Source: Massilia phyllostachyos
Lineage (GTDB): Bacteria > Pseudomonadota > Gammaproteobacteria > Burkholderiales > Burkholderiaceae_D
DNA: 64,000 bases
Assembly (NCBI RefSeq): GCF_021044825.1
Contig: NZ_JAJNOC010000002.1
Location: 620,001 to 684,000, forward strand
Direction of reading: 5' to 3'
Part shown: in pieces, positions 16,661-26,301 of the stretch
Layout of the letters: each line of letters starts with the position of its first letter
Numbering within the stretch: the first letter of the stretch is position 1
Notes under the pieces: generated by a model
What the model was told of the DNA's origin: nothing
Database searches by the model: none
The model's input: only the letters and a program-made list of their open reading frames with translations
Program-made: the position numbers and the translations under genes

Positions 16661-17629
16661 ATGCATACCAAGCTCGATCGGGGCGGCGCCGTGCTGGCGC
16701 GCGCCGTCAACCTCGCCAACTGCGGGCTGGTGGTGCTCGACGCCGCCCAGGAGATCGTGCTGTGGAGTGCCTGGATGGTGCCGCGCGCCGGCTATGCCGC
16801 GGCGCGGGTGCAGGGACGCCCGCTCACCGACGTCTTCCCCGAACTGCGCGGCTCGCGGGTCGAGGCGGCGGTGCTGGCGGCGCTGACCCAGCAGGTCGGC
16901 GCCACCATCCCGGCATCGCAGGAGCCGTCGCCGTTCCCGCTGCGCGAAGCCGGCAGCTTCGACGGCGCCCGGCTCGACCAGGCGGTCACGGTGACGCCCT
17001 TCGCCGAAGGCGGTGAGCGCTTCTGCCTGATCGAGATCCGCGACGTCAGCGGCACCCTGGACCGCGAACGGCGCCTGCTCGACCATGCCGAATCGCTGCG
17101 TGCCCGCTCCTAGGTGGACGGCCTGACCGGCATCGCCAACCGCCGCCACTTCGATGTCGCGCTCGACCGCGAGCTGCGCCGCGCCCTGCGTCACGGCAGC
17201 GCGCTGGCGCTGCTCCTGATGGACATCGATTCCTTCAAGGCCTACAACGACCACTTCGGCCACCAGGAAGGCGATGCCTGCCTGACCCGGGTCGCGCAAG
17301 CGCTGGCGGGCATGCTCAAGCGTCCCGGCGACGTCGCGGCGCGCTATGGCGGCGAAGAGTTCGCGGCGATCCTGCCCGACACCACGCTCGAGCAGGCGCG
17401 CGCCGTCGCCAACGCGATCCGCCTGCACATCGCCGGATTGAATTTGCCGCACGCACCCGGCGCGCTGCGCCCGCACGTCACATTGAGCATCGGGGTGGCG
17501 GCTTTCGACGGTGCCGCGCCTGGCCTGCCGGCCGAACCGGCGGCGCTGATCGAGGCCGCCGACCGGGCGCTGTACGCCGCCAAGCGCGGCGGGCGCGACC
17601 GCGTGGCGGCGCACGGCGACGCACATTGA
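16661..17629 (+). pseudogene. PAS-GGDEF diguanylate cyclase interrupted by an in-frame TAG
   Basis: One continuous frame codes for an N-terminal PAS-like sensor (residues 1-150, NLANCGLVVLDAAQEIVLWS) and a full GGDEF domain (DGLTGIANRRHFD, LLMDIDSFKAYNDHFGHQEG, RYGGEEFAAILP). The codon at 17111-17113, exactly at the domain junction before VDGLTGIANRR, is TAG. A GTG follows immediately at 17114 in the same frame, but without a ribosome binding site. The active site is intact, so the loss is recent, or the base is a sequencing error, or the stop is read through. Intact, it would make cyclic di-GMP. The MHYT hybrid kinase follows. Confidence 0.8.
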
Positions 17630-17765
17630 ACCTTCCGAACAGAATTGCCGTGAGGTAATATAGGCGGACGCACCTGGCGCCGGCGCCTCGTGTACACTCG
17701 GCGTGCCCGCGCGCCGCGACACCGGTGCGCCCCATGAGGAAGGATGCAGACATGTTTCGACTGCC

Positions 17766-19751
17766 ATGCTGACCGGCTACTACGAACCCACGCTGGTGCT
17801 GCTCTCGATCCTGGTCGCGATGTTCGGGTCCTACACGGCGCTGAGCCTAGCGATGCGGGTCAAGGCGTCGCAGGGACTGGCCCCGCATGCCTGGATGGCC
17901 GGCGGCGCCTTCGCCATGGGCAGCGGCATCTGGGCCATGCACTTCATCGGCATGCTGGCCCTGCGCCTGCCGATCCCGCTCGGCTACGATCCCGCCATCA
18001 CCTTCGTCTCCTGGCTGCTGCCGGTGGTGGTGTCCGGCCTGGCGTTGTGGCAGGTACGCCACCGCGAGATCGGCGGGCGCCACCTGGCCTGGGGCGCGCT
18101 GCTGATGGGCCTGGGCATCGACGCCATGCACTATACCGGCATGGCCGGCATGCGCATGGACCCGGGCATCGCCTACGATCCCTGGCTGTTCCTGGCCTCG
18201 GTGGCGATCGCGATTGGCGCCTCGGCCGGGGCGCTGTGGATCCTGTTTCGCCTGAACGAGAACCTGCTGCACCCGCGCCTGCTGCAGCTGGGCGCGGCGG
18301 TGGTGATGGGCGGGGCCATCGCCGGCATGCACTACACCGGCATGGCCGCGGCCCACTTCGAGGCCGGCAGCATCTGCCGCGCGGCGAACGACGGCGTCAA
18401 CCAGGACCACCTGGCGATCCTGGTGGCGGTCGCGACCTGCGCGGTGCTCTCGATCGCGCTGCTGTCAGCCATCTTCGACACCCGCCTGGAGCACCGCAAC
18501 CGCACGCTGGCCGCCTCGCTGGAAACCGCCGCCGAACGCCAGGTACTGTACCTGCGCGAACAGAAGGCGCGGCTCGAGGCCGAGAACATCAGCCAGCTGA
18601 AGGATGAGTTCCTGGCCACGCTGTCGCACGAGCTGCGCACGCCACTGAATGCCATGCTGGGCTGGTCGCAGTTGCTGCTGCAGGGCGCGCGCGACGAGGC
18701 CATGCTGCGCCGCGGGCTCGAGACCATCGAGCGCAACGCGCGCGCTCAGTCCCAGCTGATCGAGGACATGCTGGACATGAGCCGCTTGATCGCCGGCAAG
18801 GTGCGGGTCGAGCTGCGCGCCGTGATGCCGCTCGACTTCGTCGATGCCGCGCTCGAGACGGCGCGCCCGGCCGCGCTGGCCAAGGGCGTCGCGCTGTCGG
18901 CCGCCGTGACCAACGGCGAAGGCGCCGGCCCGGTGCTGGGCGACCCGGCGCGGATGCAGCAGGTGATGACCAACCTGGTGTCGAACGCGGTCAAGTTCAC
19001 CGGAAGCGGAGGGAGCGTCGTCGTGACGGTGCGCCTCGACGGCGGCGAGGTCGCGATCGACGTCGCCGACAGCGGCGTCGGCATCGACCCGGATTTCCTG
19101 CCCTTCGTGTTCGACCGCTTCCGCCAGGCCGATTCCTCCTCCGCGCGGCGCCACGGCGGCCTCGGTCTGGGGCTGGCGATCGCGCGCCAGCTGGTGCAGC
19201 TGCAGGGCGGCCGCATCACCGTGGCCAGCCCCGGCATCGGGCGCGGCGCCACTTTCACGCTGCACCTGCCGCTGCACGTCGCGGATGCCGCCGATGCCGC
19301 GGATGCGCCGGCCGCGCCGACCGCGGCGCCGCGCTGCGCGGGGCTGCAAGGCGAGCTGGCCGGCCTGACGGTGCTGGTGGTGGAAGACGAATGCGATTCG
19401 CTGGAGCTGGTGCAGCAGGTGCTGTCGACCACCGGCGTGCGCATCGTGTGCGCCGGATGCGGCGAGGATGCGCTGCGCGCCGTCGAACGCGAACGGCCGG
19501 ACCTCGTGGTCAGCGACATCGGCATGCCGCTGATGGACGGTTTCGACCTGATCCGCCGCGTGCGTGCGCTGGCCGACCCGCAGCTGGCCGGCGTGCCGGC
19601 GCTCGCGCTGACCGCCTTTTCGCGGCGCGAGGACGAGCAGCGCGCGCGGGAGGCGGGCTTCGACGGCTTCATGGCCAAGCCGCTCAGTCCCCGGGCGCTG
19701 CTGGAGGCGGTGGTGGCGCTGGCGCGCAGGCGCGCGACGGTGGGTGAATAG
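17766..19751 (+). CDS. MHYT-domain hybrid sensor histidine kinase/response regulator
   Basis: A 661-residue membrane kinase. Residues 1-235 form a seven-helix MHYT sensor with three metal/gas-binding repeats (AMHFIGMLA, AMHYTGMAG, GMHYTGMAA). A coiled-coil leads to HisKA with the phospho-His at residue 288 (LSHELRTPLNAML). The ATPase domain shows NLVSNAVKFTG, DSGVGIDPDF and GGLGLGLAIARQ. An Ala/Pro-rich linker leads to a receiver domain with acceptor Asp584 (VVSDIGMPLMDGF). MHYT is thought to sense O2, CO or NO through copper. No dedicated regulator gene is adjacent; the neighbouring GGDEF genes suggest a link to c-di-GMP signalling (inference). The start has no clear ribosome binding site. 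Confidence 0.9.
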   Translation: MLTGYYEPTLVLLSILVAMFGSYTALSLAMRVKASQGLAPHAWMAGGAFAMGSGIWAMHFIGMLALRLPIPLGYDPAITFVSWLLPVVVSGLALWQVRHREIGGRHLAWGALLMGLGIDAMHYTGMAGMRMDPGIAYDPWLFLASVAIAIGASAGALWILFRLNENLLHPRLLQLGAAVVMGGAIAGMHYTGMAAAHFEAGSICRAANDGVNQDHLAILVAVATCAVLSIALLSAIFDTRLEHRNRTLAASLETAAERQVLYLREQKARLEAENISQLKDEFLATLSHELRTPLNAMLGWSQLLLQGARDEAMLRRGLETIERNARAQSQLIEDMLDMSRLIAGKVRVELRAVMPLDFVDAALETARPAALAKGVALSAAVTNGEGAGPVLGDPARMQQVMTNLVSNAVKFTGSGGSVVVTVRLDGGEVAIDVADSGVGIDPDFLPFVFDRFRQADSSSARRHGGLGLGLAIARQLVQLQGGRITVASPGIGRGATFTLHLPLHVADAADAADAPAAPTAAPRCAGLQGELAGLTVLVVEDECDSLELVQQVLSTTGVRIVCAGCGEDALRAVERERPDLVVSDIGMPLMDGFDLIRRVRALADPQLAGVPALALTAFSRREDEQRAREAGFDGFMAKPLSPRALLEAVVALARRRATVGE

Positions 19752-19753
19752 GA

Positions 19754-21814
19754 TTACGGCGCGGCCGCCTGCCAGTACATGTCCGGCAGCACCACCTGCA
19801 GCTTCATGCCGCAGTCGGCGCCGCCCGGCGCCACGTCCTCGACGATGACGCCGCGGTTGCGTCCCGATTCCTTGCCCTTGTAGAGCGCGCGGTCGGCCAG
19901 CGCGATCGCCTGTTCCCAGCCCAGGCCCGCATCCGGGGTCACGGGCAGCGACACCGCGCCGGCGGTGGCGCTGACCTGCACCGCGCTGCCGTCTTCCAGC
20001 ACCACCGGCGCCGCCGCGATCGCGTTCAGGATGCGCTGCACCAGCAGCGGACGCTGGGCCGGGACCACGCCCGGCGAATACACCAGGAATTCCTCGCCGC
20101 CCCAGCGCAGCACCATGTCCGACTCGCGCACCGCCTCGTTCAGGCGGCGCCCGACCTCGACCAGCACCGCGTCGCCGGCGGCGTGGCCGTGCTGGTCGTT
20201 GATGCGCTTGAAATGGTCGATGTCGAGCAGGGTGAAGCAGTCGCCGCCGGGCGGCGGCTGCTCGCGCATGCGGTCCGCGAACGAACGCCGGTTGTACAGG
20301 CCGGTGAGCGGGTCGTGCGCCGAGCGGTGCGCCAGTTCGGCGTTCAGCTGCGCCAGGCGCAGGCCGGTTGCGCGCGAGCGCCGGTACAGCACGAACACCA
20401 CCGCCGCCAGCGACAGGGCCAGCAGCGCGCCGGCGGTGGCCAGCCAGGAGCGCAGCTTGCGGTTGCTGATCTCGGCGTCCTTGGCGGCGTTCTCGTGGCG
20501 CAGGCGCTCGATCTGGGCCGCGCGCTGCTTGGCGTTGAACTGTTCGTTGAGCGCGGCGAAGGCCTTGTCGCGCCGTTCGGTGGAGAGGGATTCCTGGATC
20601 TTCTCGCGCTCGCGCACGGTCTGCAGCGCCTGGCGATACAGACCGGCCTGTTCCAGCGCAGCTGCTTTCTCGTCGAGCAGGCTGGACAAGCTCACCATGG
20701 AGCCGGCCTTGCGCATGTCTTCGGCGATGCGGTCGATATGGGCGGCGCCTTCCTGCACCTTGCCCTGCCCGAACAGGGCGAAGCCGAGGTTGGCCCAGGA
20801 AACCTGGATGATGGCGCCATCCTTGACCTGCTCGGCCATCGCGATGGCGGCGCGTGCCGACTGCTCGGCCTCGACGTAGCGGTGTTCCCTCAGCCAGGCG
20901 TCGGCGATATTGCCGTGCACGCTCGCCTGCAGCCAGCGCAGGTCGTTCTCGCGCGCCAGCGCCAGCGCGCGCCCGAAGGCGGCGTGGGCCTGGCCCAGCT
21001 GCCCCAGCCCGACGTAGGCGCGGCCATCCATGAAGTGCATCGCCGCTTCGACCCGCGGCGGCACGGGGACGTTGCGAGGGTCGGCGCGCGCCGCGCGGTA
21101 GCTGGCGGTGATGTCGAGCGCCTTGGCCGGATCGCCGCCGTTCACGTACAGGCGCGCCAGGGCCAGGCGCAGGTCCGATTCGCGCGGGCTCCACAGCAAG
21201 GGATGGCGCTGCACGATTTCGAGGCTGCGCAGGTAGTGGGCCAGGGCGCGGTCGTGCTGCCCGGTCATGTTGTAGATCGAACCGTAGGCGATTTCGGAAT
21301 TGGCGTCGAACTCCGCATTGCCGAGCCCCTTGTACTCGCTGACGAGCATTTCCAGCAGGGCCATCGCGGCAGCCGGATCGTTGTCGTTCAGGCGCCGTGC
21401 GACCTGTCCCAGGCGCGCGAGCGCCAGGTCGGCCGTGTCGTTCTGGCTGGTCGCAAGCTGGACCAGGCGCTCGTCGATCGCATAGGCCTCCGGCATCTGG
21501 CCCGCGTCGACATGGGTGCGGCGCAGCAGGCGCAAGTACTTGAACAGGAGCGGGTAGGGGGCGCCGTTCTCGAAACGCGGCGCTTCCTGCAGCAGCAGGG
21601 TGCGCGCCTCGCGCGTATTGCGGTTGGCAAGCTGGTCGAGTTCGCGCAGGCGCAATTGCGCCGGATGCGAGGCCGCGACCGCCGCACCTGGGCGCTCCTG
21701 GCCCGGGCTTACTGCCGCCAAGGCCGGCTGGGTACTTGCCAGCGCCAATAGCAGCACATGGCAAGCTCGACGCAATGCATTGGTTCCGGAGGGAGAGGGC
21801 GATAGAAGACGCAT
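19754..21814 (-). CDS. periplasmic-sensor TPR protein with GGDEF domain (diguanylate cyclase)
   Basis: A 686-residue protein. The signal peptide is at residues 1-33. A long helical TPR array spans about 60-400 (LGQLGQAHAAFGRALALARE and similar), then a coiled coil (RAAQIERLRHENAAKDAEIS), one membrane helix near 460 (WLATAGALLALSLAAVVFVL) and a GGDEF domain (HDPLTGLYNRRSF, LDIDHFKRINDQHGH, RWGGEEFLVYSP). The TPR part should face the periplasm, with cyclase output in the cytoplasm. Catalytic residues are intact. It is convergent with the MHYT kinase; the two stop codons are two bases apart, with no room for a terminator. Confidence 0.88.
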   Translation of the reverse strand: MRLLSPSPSGTNALRRACHVLLLALASTQPALAAVSPGQERPGAAVAASHPAQLRLRELDQLANRNTREARTLLLQEAPRFENGAPYPLLFKYLRLLRRTHVDAGQMPEAYAIDERLVQLATSQNDTADLALARLGQVARRLNDNDPAAAMALLEMLVSEYKGLGNAEFDANSEIAYGSIYNMTGQHDRALAHYLRSLEIVQRHPLLWSPRESDLRLALARLYVNGGDPAKALDITASYRAARADPRNVPVPPRVEAAMHFMDGRAYVGLGQLGQAHAAFGRALALARENDLRWLQASVHGNIADAWLREHRYVEAEQSARAAIAMAEQVKDGAIIQVSWANLGFALFGQGKVQEGAAHIDRIAEDMRKAGSMVSLSSLLDEKAAALEQAGLYRQALQTVREREKIQESLSTERRDKAFAALNEQFNAKQRAAQIERLRHENAAKDAEISNRKLRSWLATAGALLALSLAAVVFVLYRRSRATGLRLAQLNAELAHRSAHDPLTGLYNRRSFADRMREQPPPGGDCFTLLDIDHFKRINDQHGHAAGDAVLVEVGRRLNEAVRESDMVLRWGGEEFLVYSPGVVPAQRPLLVQRILNAIAAAPVVLEDGSAVQVSATAGAVSLPVTPDAGLGWEQAIALADRALYKGKESGRNRGVIVEDVAPGGADCGMKLQVVLPDMYWQAAAP

Positions 21815-22147
21815 GCGTGACCAGTACGCGGCGGAATGCCGACACCCAATCGATTATGTTCTGTTGATTTACGGAAATCAAGCGATTGAAATTATCAGTC
21901 GGTATTGACGTTTCACATGCGCAACGGCGTGGTTTTTTCTTTAAAACTAAGGAAATCTTCCTGTTTCATGACTTTGCTTTGATTCCAAACAACTTTCTGG
22001 TGATAATGTTACGCCTGCAGTTTGCAAGGCGGCAGTAGCGGCGAATCCGGTTCCACGGCCTACGTCGGTTCACAAGCCGGCGTCGGCCGCAACACAACAG
22101 CGCCCACGAGACGCGGAGCCATACTATTTTTGATTGGAGAACCAGCA
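21815..22147 (+). promoter_or_regulatory. divergent intergenic region with permease promoter
   Basis: No gene is seen in these 333 bases. TTGATT (21979-21984), 17 bases and GATAAT (22002-22007) form a good sigma-70 promoter pointing to the permease, giving a leader of about 135 nt. GGAGA at 22134-22138 is the ribosome binding site for the GTG start at 22148. The part 21930-22010 is AT-rich. Confidence 0.65.
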
Positions 22148-23542
22148 GTGAGTCTTTTCAGAACCAAAAACCTCGACACGATGGTAGCGGCGGCCCAGAA
22201 GCCGGGCGGCCTCAAGAAAGTACTGGGCCCGTTCGACCTCGTCCTGATGGGCATCGGCGCCATCATCGGCACCGGGATCTTCGTGCTCACCGGCACCGGC
22301 GCCGTCACCGCGGGCCCGGCCCTGACCCTCTCCTTCATCGTGGCCGCGCTGGCCTGCGGCTTCGCCGCGCTGTGCTATGCCGAGTTCGCTTCCAGCGTGC
22401 CGGTGGCCGGCTCGATCTATACCTACAGCTACTTCACCCTCGGTGAAATCGTGGCCTGGATGATCGGCTGGGACCTGCTGCTCGAATACGGCCTGGCGAC
22501 CTCCACCGTCGCGGTGGGCTGGTCGGGCTACTTCCAGTCCCTGCTCAAGGGCATCGGCGTGGTATTGCCGGAAGCGCTGCGCGCCGCCCCCGGCGCCCAG
22601 CCCGGCGTGAACACCCTGTTCAACCTGCCGGCCTTCCTGATCATGATCTTCCTGACCTGGATCCTGTCGATGGGCGTGCGTGAATCGGCGCGCCTGAACA
22701 ACATCATGGTGATCATCAAGACCGGCGTCGTGATCCTGTTCATCGTGGTCGGCGTCAACTACGTCAAGCCGGAAAACTGGCAGCCCTTCATGCCGTTCGG
22801 CTTCGGCAGCGTGATGAGCGCCGCCGCGCTGGTGTTCTTCGCCTTCATCGGCTTCGACGCCGTGACCTCGGCCGCCGAGGAAGTCAAGAATCCGGCTAAG
22901 GATCTGCCGATCGGCATCATCGGTTCGCTGGCGGTCTGCACCATCCTGTACGTGATCGTGGCCGCCATCATGACCGGCATCGTGCCGTTCCCGAACTTCA
23001 AGGGCGTCGACCACCCGGTCTCGCTGGCCCTGCAGTACGCCGGCCAGGACTGGGTCGCCGGCTTCGTCGACCTCGCCGCCATCCTCGGCATGAGCACCGT
23101 GATGCTGGTGATGGCCTACGGCCAGACCCGCATCCTGTTCGCGATGTCGCGCGACGGCCTGCTGCCCGCCAAGCTGTCCGAAGTGCACCCGAAATACGGC
23201 ACCCCGTACTTCGCCACCTGGATGGTCGGCATCGTGTTCGGCCTGATCGCCGCCGTGGTCCCGCTCGACGTGCTGGCCGAGCTGGTCAACATCGGCACCC
23301 TGGCCGCGTTCTCGCTGGTGTCGGTCGCCGTGATCATCCTGCGTAAAAAACGTCCGGACCTGCACCGCGCCTTCCGCTGCCCGGGCGTGCCGGTGATCCC
23401 GGCGCTGGCCGTGATCTTCTGCCTGGCGCTGATGTCCTTCCTGAGCTGGCACACCTGGGTCGCCTTCGTGATCTGGCTGGCGATTGGCCTGGTGGTCTAC
23501 TTCATGTATGCGCGCCAGCGTTCGCTGCTGAACAAGGCTTGA
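22148..23542 (+). CDS. APC-family amino acid permease (cationic amino acid transporter type)
   Basis: A 464-residue inner-membrane transporter with 12 predicted helices. The family signature IGAIIGTGIFVLTG lies in helix 1, FIGFDAVTSAAEEVKNPAKD lies around helix 6, and AYGQTRILFAMSRDGLLP follows. It resembles the YfnA/CAT group that imports basic or branched amino acids with protons. GTG at 22148 was chosen because GGAGA sits 9 bases upstream and MSLFRTKNLDT is the usual N-terminus; an open frame from 22022 lacks these. Import of arginine would suit the cyanophycin genes 5 kb away, but this is inference. Confidence 0.88.
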   Translation: MSLFRTKNLDTMVAAAQKPGGLKKVLGPFDLVLMGIGAIIGTGIFVLTGTGAVTAGPALTLSFIVAALACGFAALCYAEFASSVPVAGSIYTYSYFTLGEIVAWMIGWDLLLEYGLATSTVAVGWSGYFQSLLKGIGVVLPEALRAAPGAQPGVNTLFNLPAFLIMIFLTWILSMGVRESARLNNIMVIIKTGVVILFIVVGVNYVKPENWQPFMPFGFGSVMSAAALVFFAFIGFDAVTSAAEEVKNPAKDLPIGIIGSLAVCTILYVIVAAIMTGIVPFPNFKGVDHPVSLALQYAGQDWVAGFVDLAAILGMSTVMLVMAYGQTRILFAMSRDGLLPAKLSEVHPKYGTPYFATWMVGIVFGLIAAVVPLDVLAELVNIGTLAAFSLVSVAVIILRKKRPDLHRAFRCPGVPVIPALAVIFCLALMSFLSWHTWVAFVIWLAIGLVVYFMYARQRSLLNKA

Positions 23543-23574
23543 TGTACCAGCGGCCAACGCCGCTCGTATGAACT

Positions 23575-23606
23575 GCGCCCGCTCCCTCCAAAAGGGGGCG
23601 GGCGTT
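23575..23606 (+). terminator. hairpin after the permease gene
   Basis: CGCCCGCTCCC and GGGGGCGGGCG form a GC-rich imperfect stem 33 bases after the stop codon. The following TTGT is a poor T run, so termination may be weak. Confidence 0.45.
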
Positions 23607-23662
23607 GTCGTTTCATGGCGCCGTGGTAAGCTCGAACTCCCAACAGCAGCGGAGAATTTTTC

Positions 23663-24280
23663 ATGAGCGCCATCGTGCTCGGCAAGGGCGACGCCCTGCT
23701 CATCGTCGACATGCAGAACGACTTCCTGCCCGGCGGCAGCCTGGGCGTGCCGGAAGGCGACCGCGTGATCGACCCGATCAACACCCTCATCGAACTGTAT
23801 GCCGGACGCGGCCTGCCGGTCTACGCCTCGCGCGACTGGCACCCGGGCGACCATTGCTCGTTTTCCGCCCAGGGCGGGCCGTGGCCGCCGCACTGCGTCG
23901 CCGATACCGCCGGCGCCGCGTTTTCGAACGCGCTGCGCCTGCCCGAGAACGCCATCGTTGTCTCGAAGGCCGTCACCGCGGCCGAGGATGCCTACTCCGC
24001 CTTCAACGGCACCGGCCTGGCGCGCGCCATGCTGGCCGAGGGCATCAACCGCGTGACGGTGTGCGGGCTGGCCACCGACTACTGCGTGCTAAATACCGTC
24101 CTCGACGGCATCGAGGCCGGCTTCGAGATCCTGCTGGCACTGGAAGGCACGCGCGCGGTCGAGGTCACGGCGGGCGACGGCGACCGCGCGATCGCGCGCA
24201 TGCTCACGCGCGGCGCGGTGCCGGTGCGGCTCTCCAGCGGCGGCCTGGTGGGCGACCTGTCGCTCGGCGCCTTGCCCTGA
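23663..24280 (+). CDS. pncA: nicotinamidase
   Basis: NAD salvage: nicotinamide to nicotinate and ammonia. The 205-residue cysteine hydrolase of the isochorismatase fold shows the catalytic triad: Asp16 in LLIVDMQNDFLPGG, Lys in VVSKAVTAAEDAYSAF and Cys141 in GLATDYCVLNT. The metal-binding segment ASRDWHPGDHCSF is typical of true nicotinamidases rather than isochorismatases. CGGAGAA precedes the ATG. It appears monocistronic, 104 bases ahead of the TPP enzyme on the same strand. Confidence 0.93.
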   Translation: MSAIVLGKGDALLIVDMQNDFLPGGSLGVPEGDRVIDPINTLIELYAGRGLPVYASRDWHPGDHCSFSAQGGPWPPHCVADTAGAAFSNALRLPENAIVVSKAVTAAEDAYSAFNGTGLARAMLAEGINRVTVCGLATDYCVLNTVLDGIEAGFEILLALEGTRAVEVTAGDGDRAIARMLTRGAVPVRLSSGGLVGDLSLGALP

Positions 24281-24384
24281 ATCGGCCACGCTTGCCGCGC
24301 GGTATGCGCGGCAACGCACGGTGGCGCCCCGCCGGGCTCCATTAGGCTGTCCCCTCCATGCGCACAGCTTCAGGAGGAACCAGG

Positions 24385-26154
24385 ATGGCGACCGTCGGCG
24401 ATTTTCTACTCGAACGTCTGCACCAGTGGGGGGTGCGGCGCATCTTCGGCTATCCCGGCGACGGCATCAACGGCATCATGGCCGCGCTCGGACGGCGCGA
24501 GGGCAAGGACGATGACCTCGAATTCATCCAGACCCGGCATGAGGAGATGGCGGCCTTCATGGCCTGCGCCCATGCCAAGTTCACCGGCGAGGTCGGCGTT
24601 TGCCTGGCGACTTCGGGACCGGGCGCGGTCCACCTGCTGAACGGCCTGTATGACGCCAAGCTCGACCACCAGCCGGTGGTCGCCATCGTGGGCCAGCAAA
24701 AGCGCAGTGCGCTCGGCGCCAACTACCAGCAGGAGATCGACCTGATGGCGCTGTTCAAGGACGTGGCCGGCGAGTACGTGCAGATGGCCACCACGGCGGA
24801 GCAGGTGCGCCACCTGGTCGACCGCGCGCTGCGCATCGCAAAGAGCGAGCGCTGCGTCACCTGCATCATCGTGCCCAACGACCTGCAGGAAGAAGACGCG
24901 GTCCCGATGCCGCCGCGCGAGCACGGCAATACCTTCTCGGGCGTCGGCGCGCCGACGACCGCCCCGGTGCCGCCGCAGGAGGCGCTGGCGGAAGCCGCCG
25001 CCATCCTCGACGCCGGCAACAGGGTCGCGATCCTGGCCGGCGCCGGCGCGCACGGCGCCGAGGACGAACTGGTCGAGGTGGCCGAACTGCTCGGCGCCGG
25101 CGTGGCCAAGGCCCTGCTGGGCAAGGCGGTCATCGCCGACGACCTGCCGTTCGTGACCGGCTCGATCGGCATCATCGGAACCAAAGCCAGCAACGAGATG
25201 ATGGAGGAATGCGACACCCTCCTGATGGTCGGTTCGAGCTTTCCCTACGCCGAATTCCTGCCGCCGGAAGGGCAGGCGCGCGGGGTGCAGATCGATATCG
25301 ACGGGCGCATGCTGAGCCTGCGCTATCCGATGGAGAGCAACCTGGTGGGCGATGCGAAAGCGACGCTGCGCGCCCTGATCCCGCATTTGCAGCGCAAGAC
25401 CGACCAAAGCTGGCGTGAACGGATCGAAGCCAAGGTCGCAGACTCCTGGCGCGTGCTCGGCGAAAAGGCGATGGAGCCGGCCAAGCCGGTGAATCCCCAG
25501 CGCGTGTTCACCGAACTGTCGCCGCGCCTGCCCGACGACGTGATCCTCGCGGCCGATTCCGGATCGGCGGCGGCCTGGTATGCGCTTGACCTGCGCATCC
25601 GGCGCGGCATGCTGGCCTCGCTCTCGGGCGGACTGGCCACCATGGGTTCGGCCGTGCCCTACGCGCTGGCGGCCAAGCTGGCGCACCCGGACCGGCCCGT
25701 CATCGCCCTGGCCGGCGACGGCGCCATGCAGATGAACGGCATCAACGGCCTGATGTCGGTCGCCTGGCACCGCGGACGCTGGACCAATCCGACCTTCATC
25801 GTGCTGGTGCTGAACAACCGCGACCTGAACTTTGTCACTTGGGAGCAGCGCGGCAACGAGGGCGAGCCGAAGTACGAGCCGTCGCAGCAGCTGCCCGATT
25901 TCTCGTATGCCGAGTATGCGCGCCTGCTCGGCATCGACGGCGAGCGGGTCGAGGACCCGGAAGCGCTCGGCGCCGCCTGGGAGCGCGCCCTGACTAGCAG
26001 CCGGCCCTACGTGCTCGAAGTCGTGGTCGACCCGAACATCCCGCCGCTGCCGCCGCACACGGTCGAACAGCAGAAGGCGCGATACGAAGAGGCGATCGCG
26101 AAGGGCGACGAGGAAGCGGCGGAGGTGCGGCGCGGCGCGCAGGCCCAATCTTGA
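24385..26154 (+). CDS. thiamine-diphosphate-dependent enzyme, pyruvate oxidase/PoxB-like
   Basis: A 589-residue enzyme of the acetolactate synthase / pyruvate oxidase superfamily. The N-terminal pyrimidine-binding domain has the activating Glu in QTRHEEMAAFMAC. The middle domain binds FAD or another nucleotide (ILAGAGAHGAEDELVEVAE). The C-terminal diphosphate-binding domain has the GDGAMQMNGINGL motif and NNRDLNFVTWEQ. AGGAGG lies 7 bases before the ATG at 24385. Relatives are annotated as pyruvate dehydrogenase (quinone) or simply as TPP-requiring protein. The clear C-terminal membrane-binding peptide of E. coli PoxB is not apparent. Substrate undecided. Confidence 0.85.
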   Translation: MATVGDFLLERLHQWGVRRIFGYPGDGINGIMAALGRREGKDDDLEFIQTRHEEMAAFMACAHAKFTGEVGVCLATSGPGAVHLLNGLYDAKLDHQPVVAIVGQQKRSALGANYQQEIDLMALFKDVAGEYVQMATTAEQVRHLVDRALRIAKSERCVTCIIVPNDLQEEDAVPMPPREHGNTFSGVGAPTTAPVPPQEALAEAAAILDAGNRVAILAGAGAHGAEDELVEVAELLGAGVAKALLGKAVIADDLPFVTGSIGIIGTKASNEMMEECDTLLMVGSSFPYAEFLPPEGQARGVQIDIDGRMLSLRYPMESNLVGDAKATLRALIPHLQRKTDQSWRERIEAKVADSWRVLGEKAMEPAKPVNPQRVFTELSPRLPDDVILAADSGSAAAWYALDLRIRRGMLASLSGGLATMGSAVPYALAAKLAHPDRPVIALAGDGAMQMNGINGLMSVAWHRGRWTNPTFIVLVLNNRDLNFVTWEQRGNEGEPKYEPSQQLPDFSYAEYARLLGIDGERVEDPEALGAAWERALTSSRPYVLEVVVDPNIPPLPPHTVEQQKARYEEAIAKGDEEAAEVRRGAQAQS

Positions 26155-26301
26155 CTTGGAGGCAAGGGATTCACTGTCCCGGTTTTGTTACTTTGTAATC
26201 CCTTTCTTACATTCACTCAGCGCGCGAGCCGATGTCGAGGAACTGGCCCAGTCCGGATAATGTTGCTTATCGTCCTACCAGACCAACAAAAGTTGAGACA
26301 A

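Noticed and set aside
18465..21881. 1138-codon minus-strand frame across the MHYT kinase and the TPR-GGDEF gene
   Set aside because: Runs through two well-supported genes in the wrong frame; no domain recognised.
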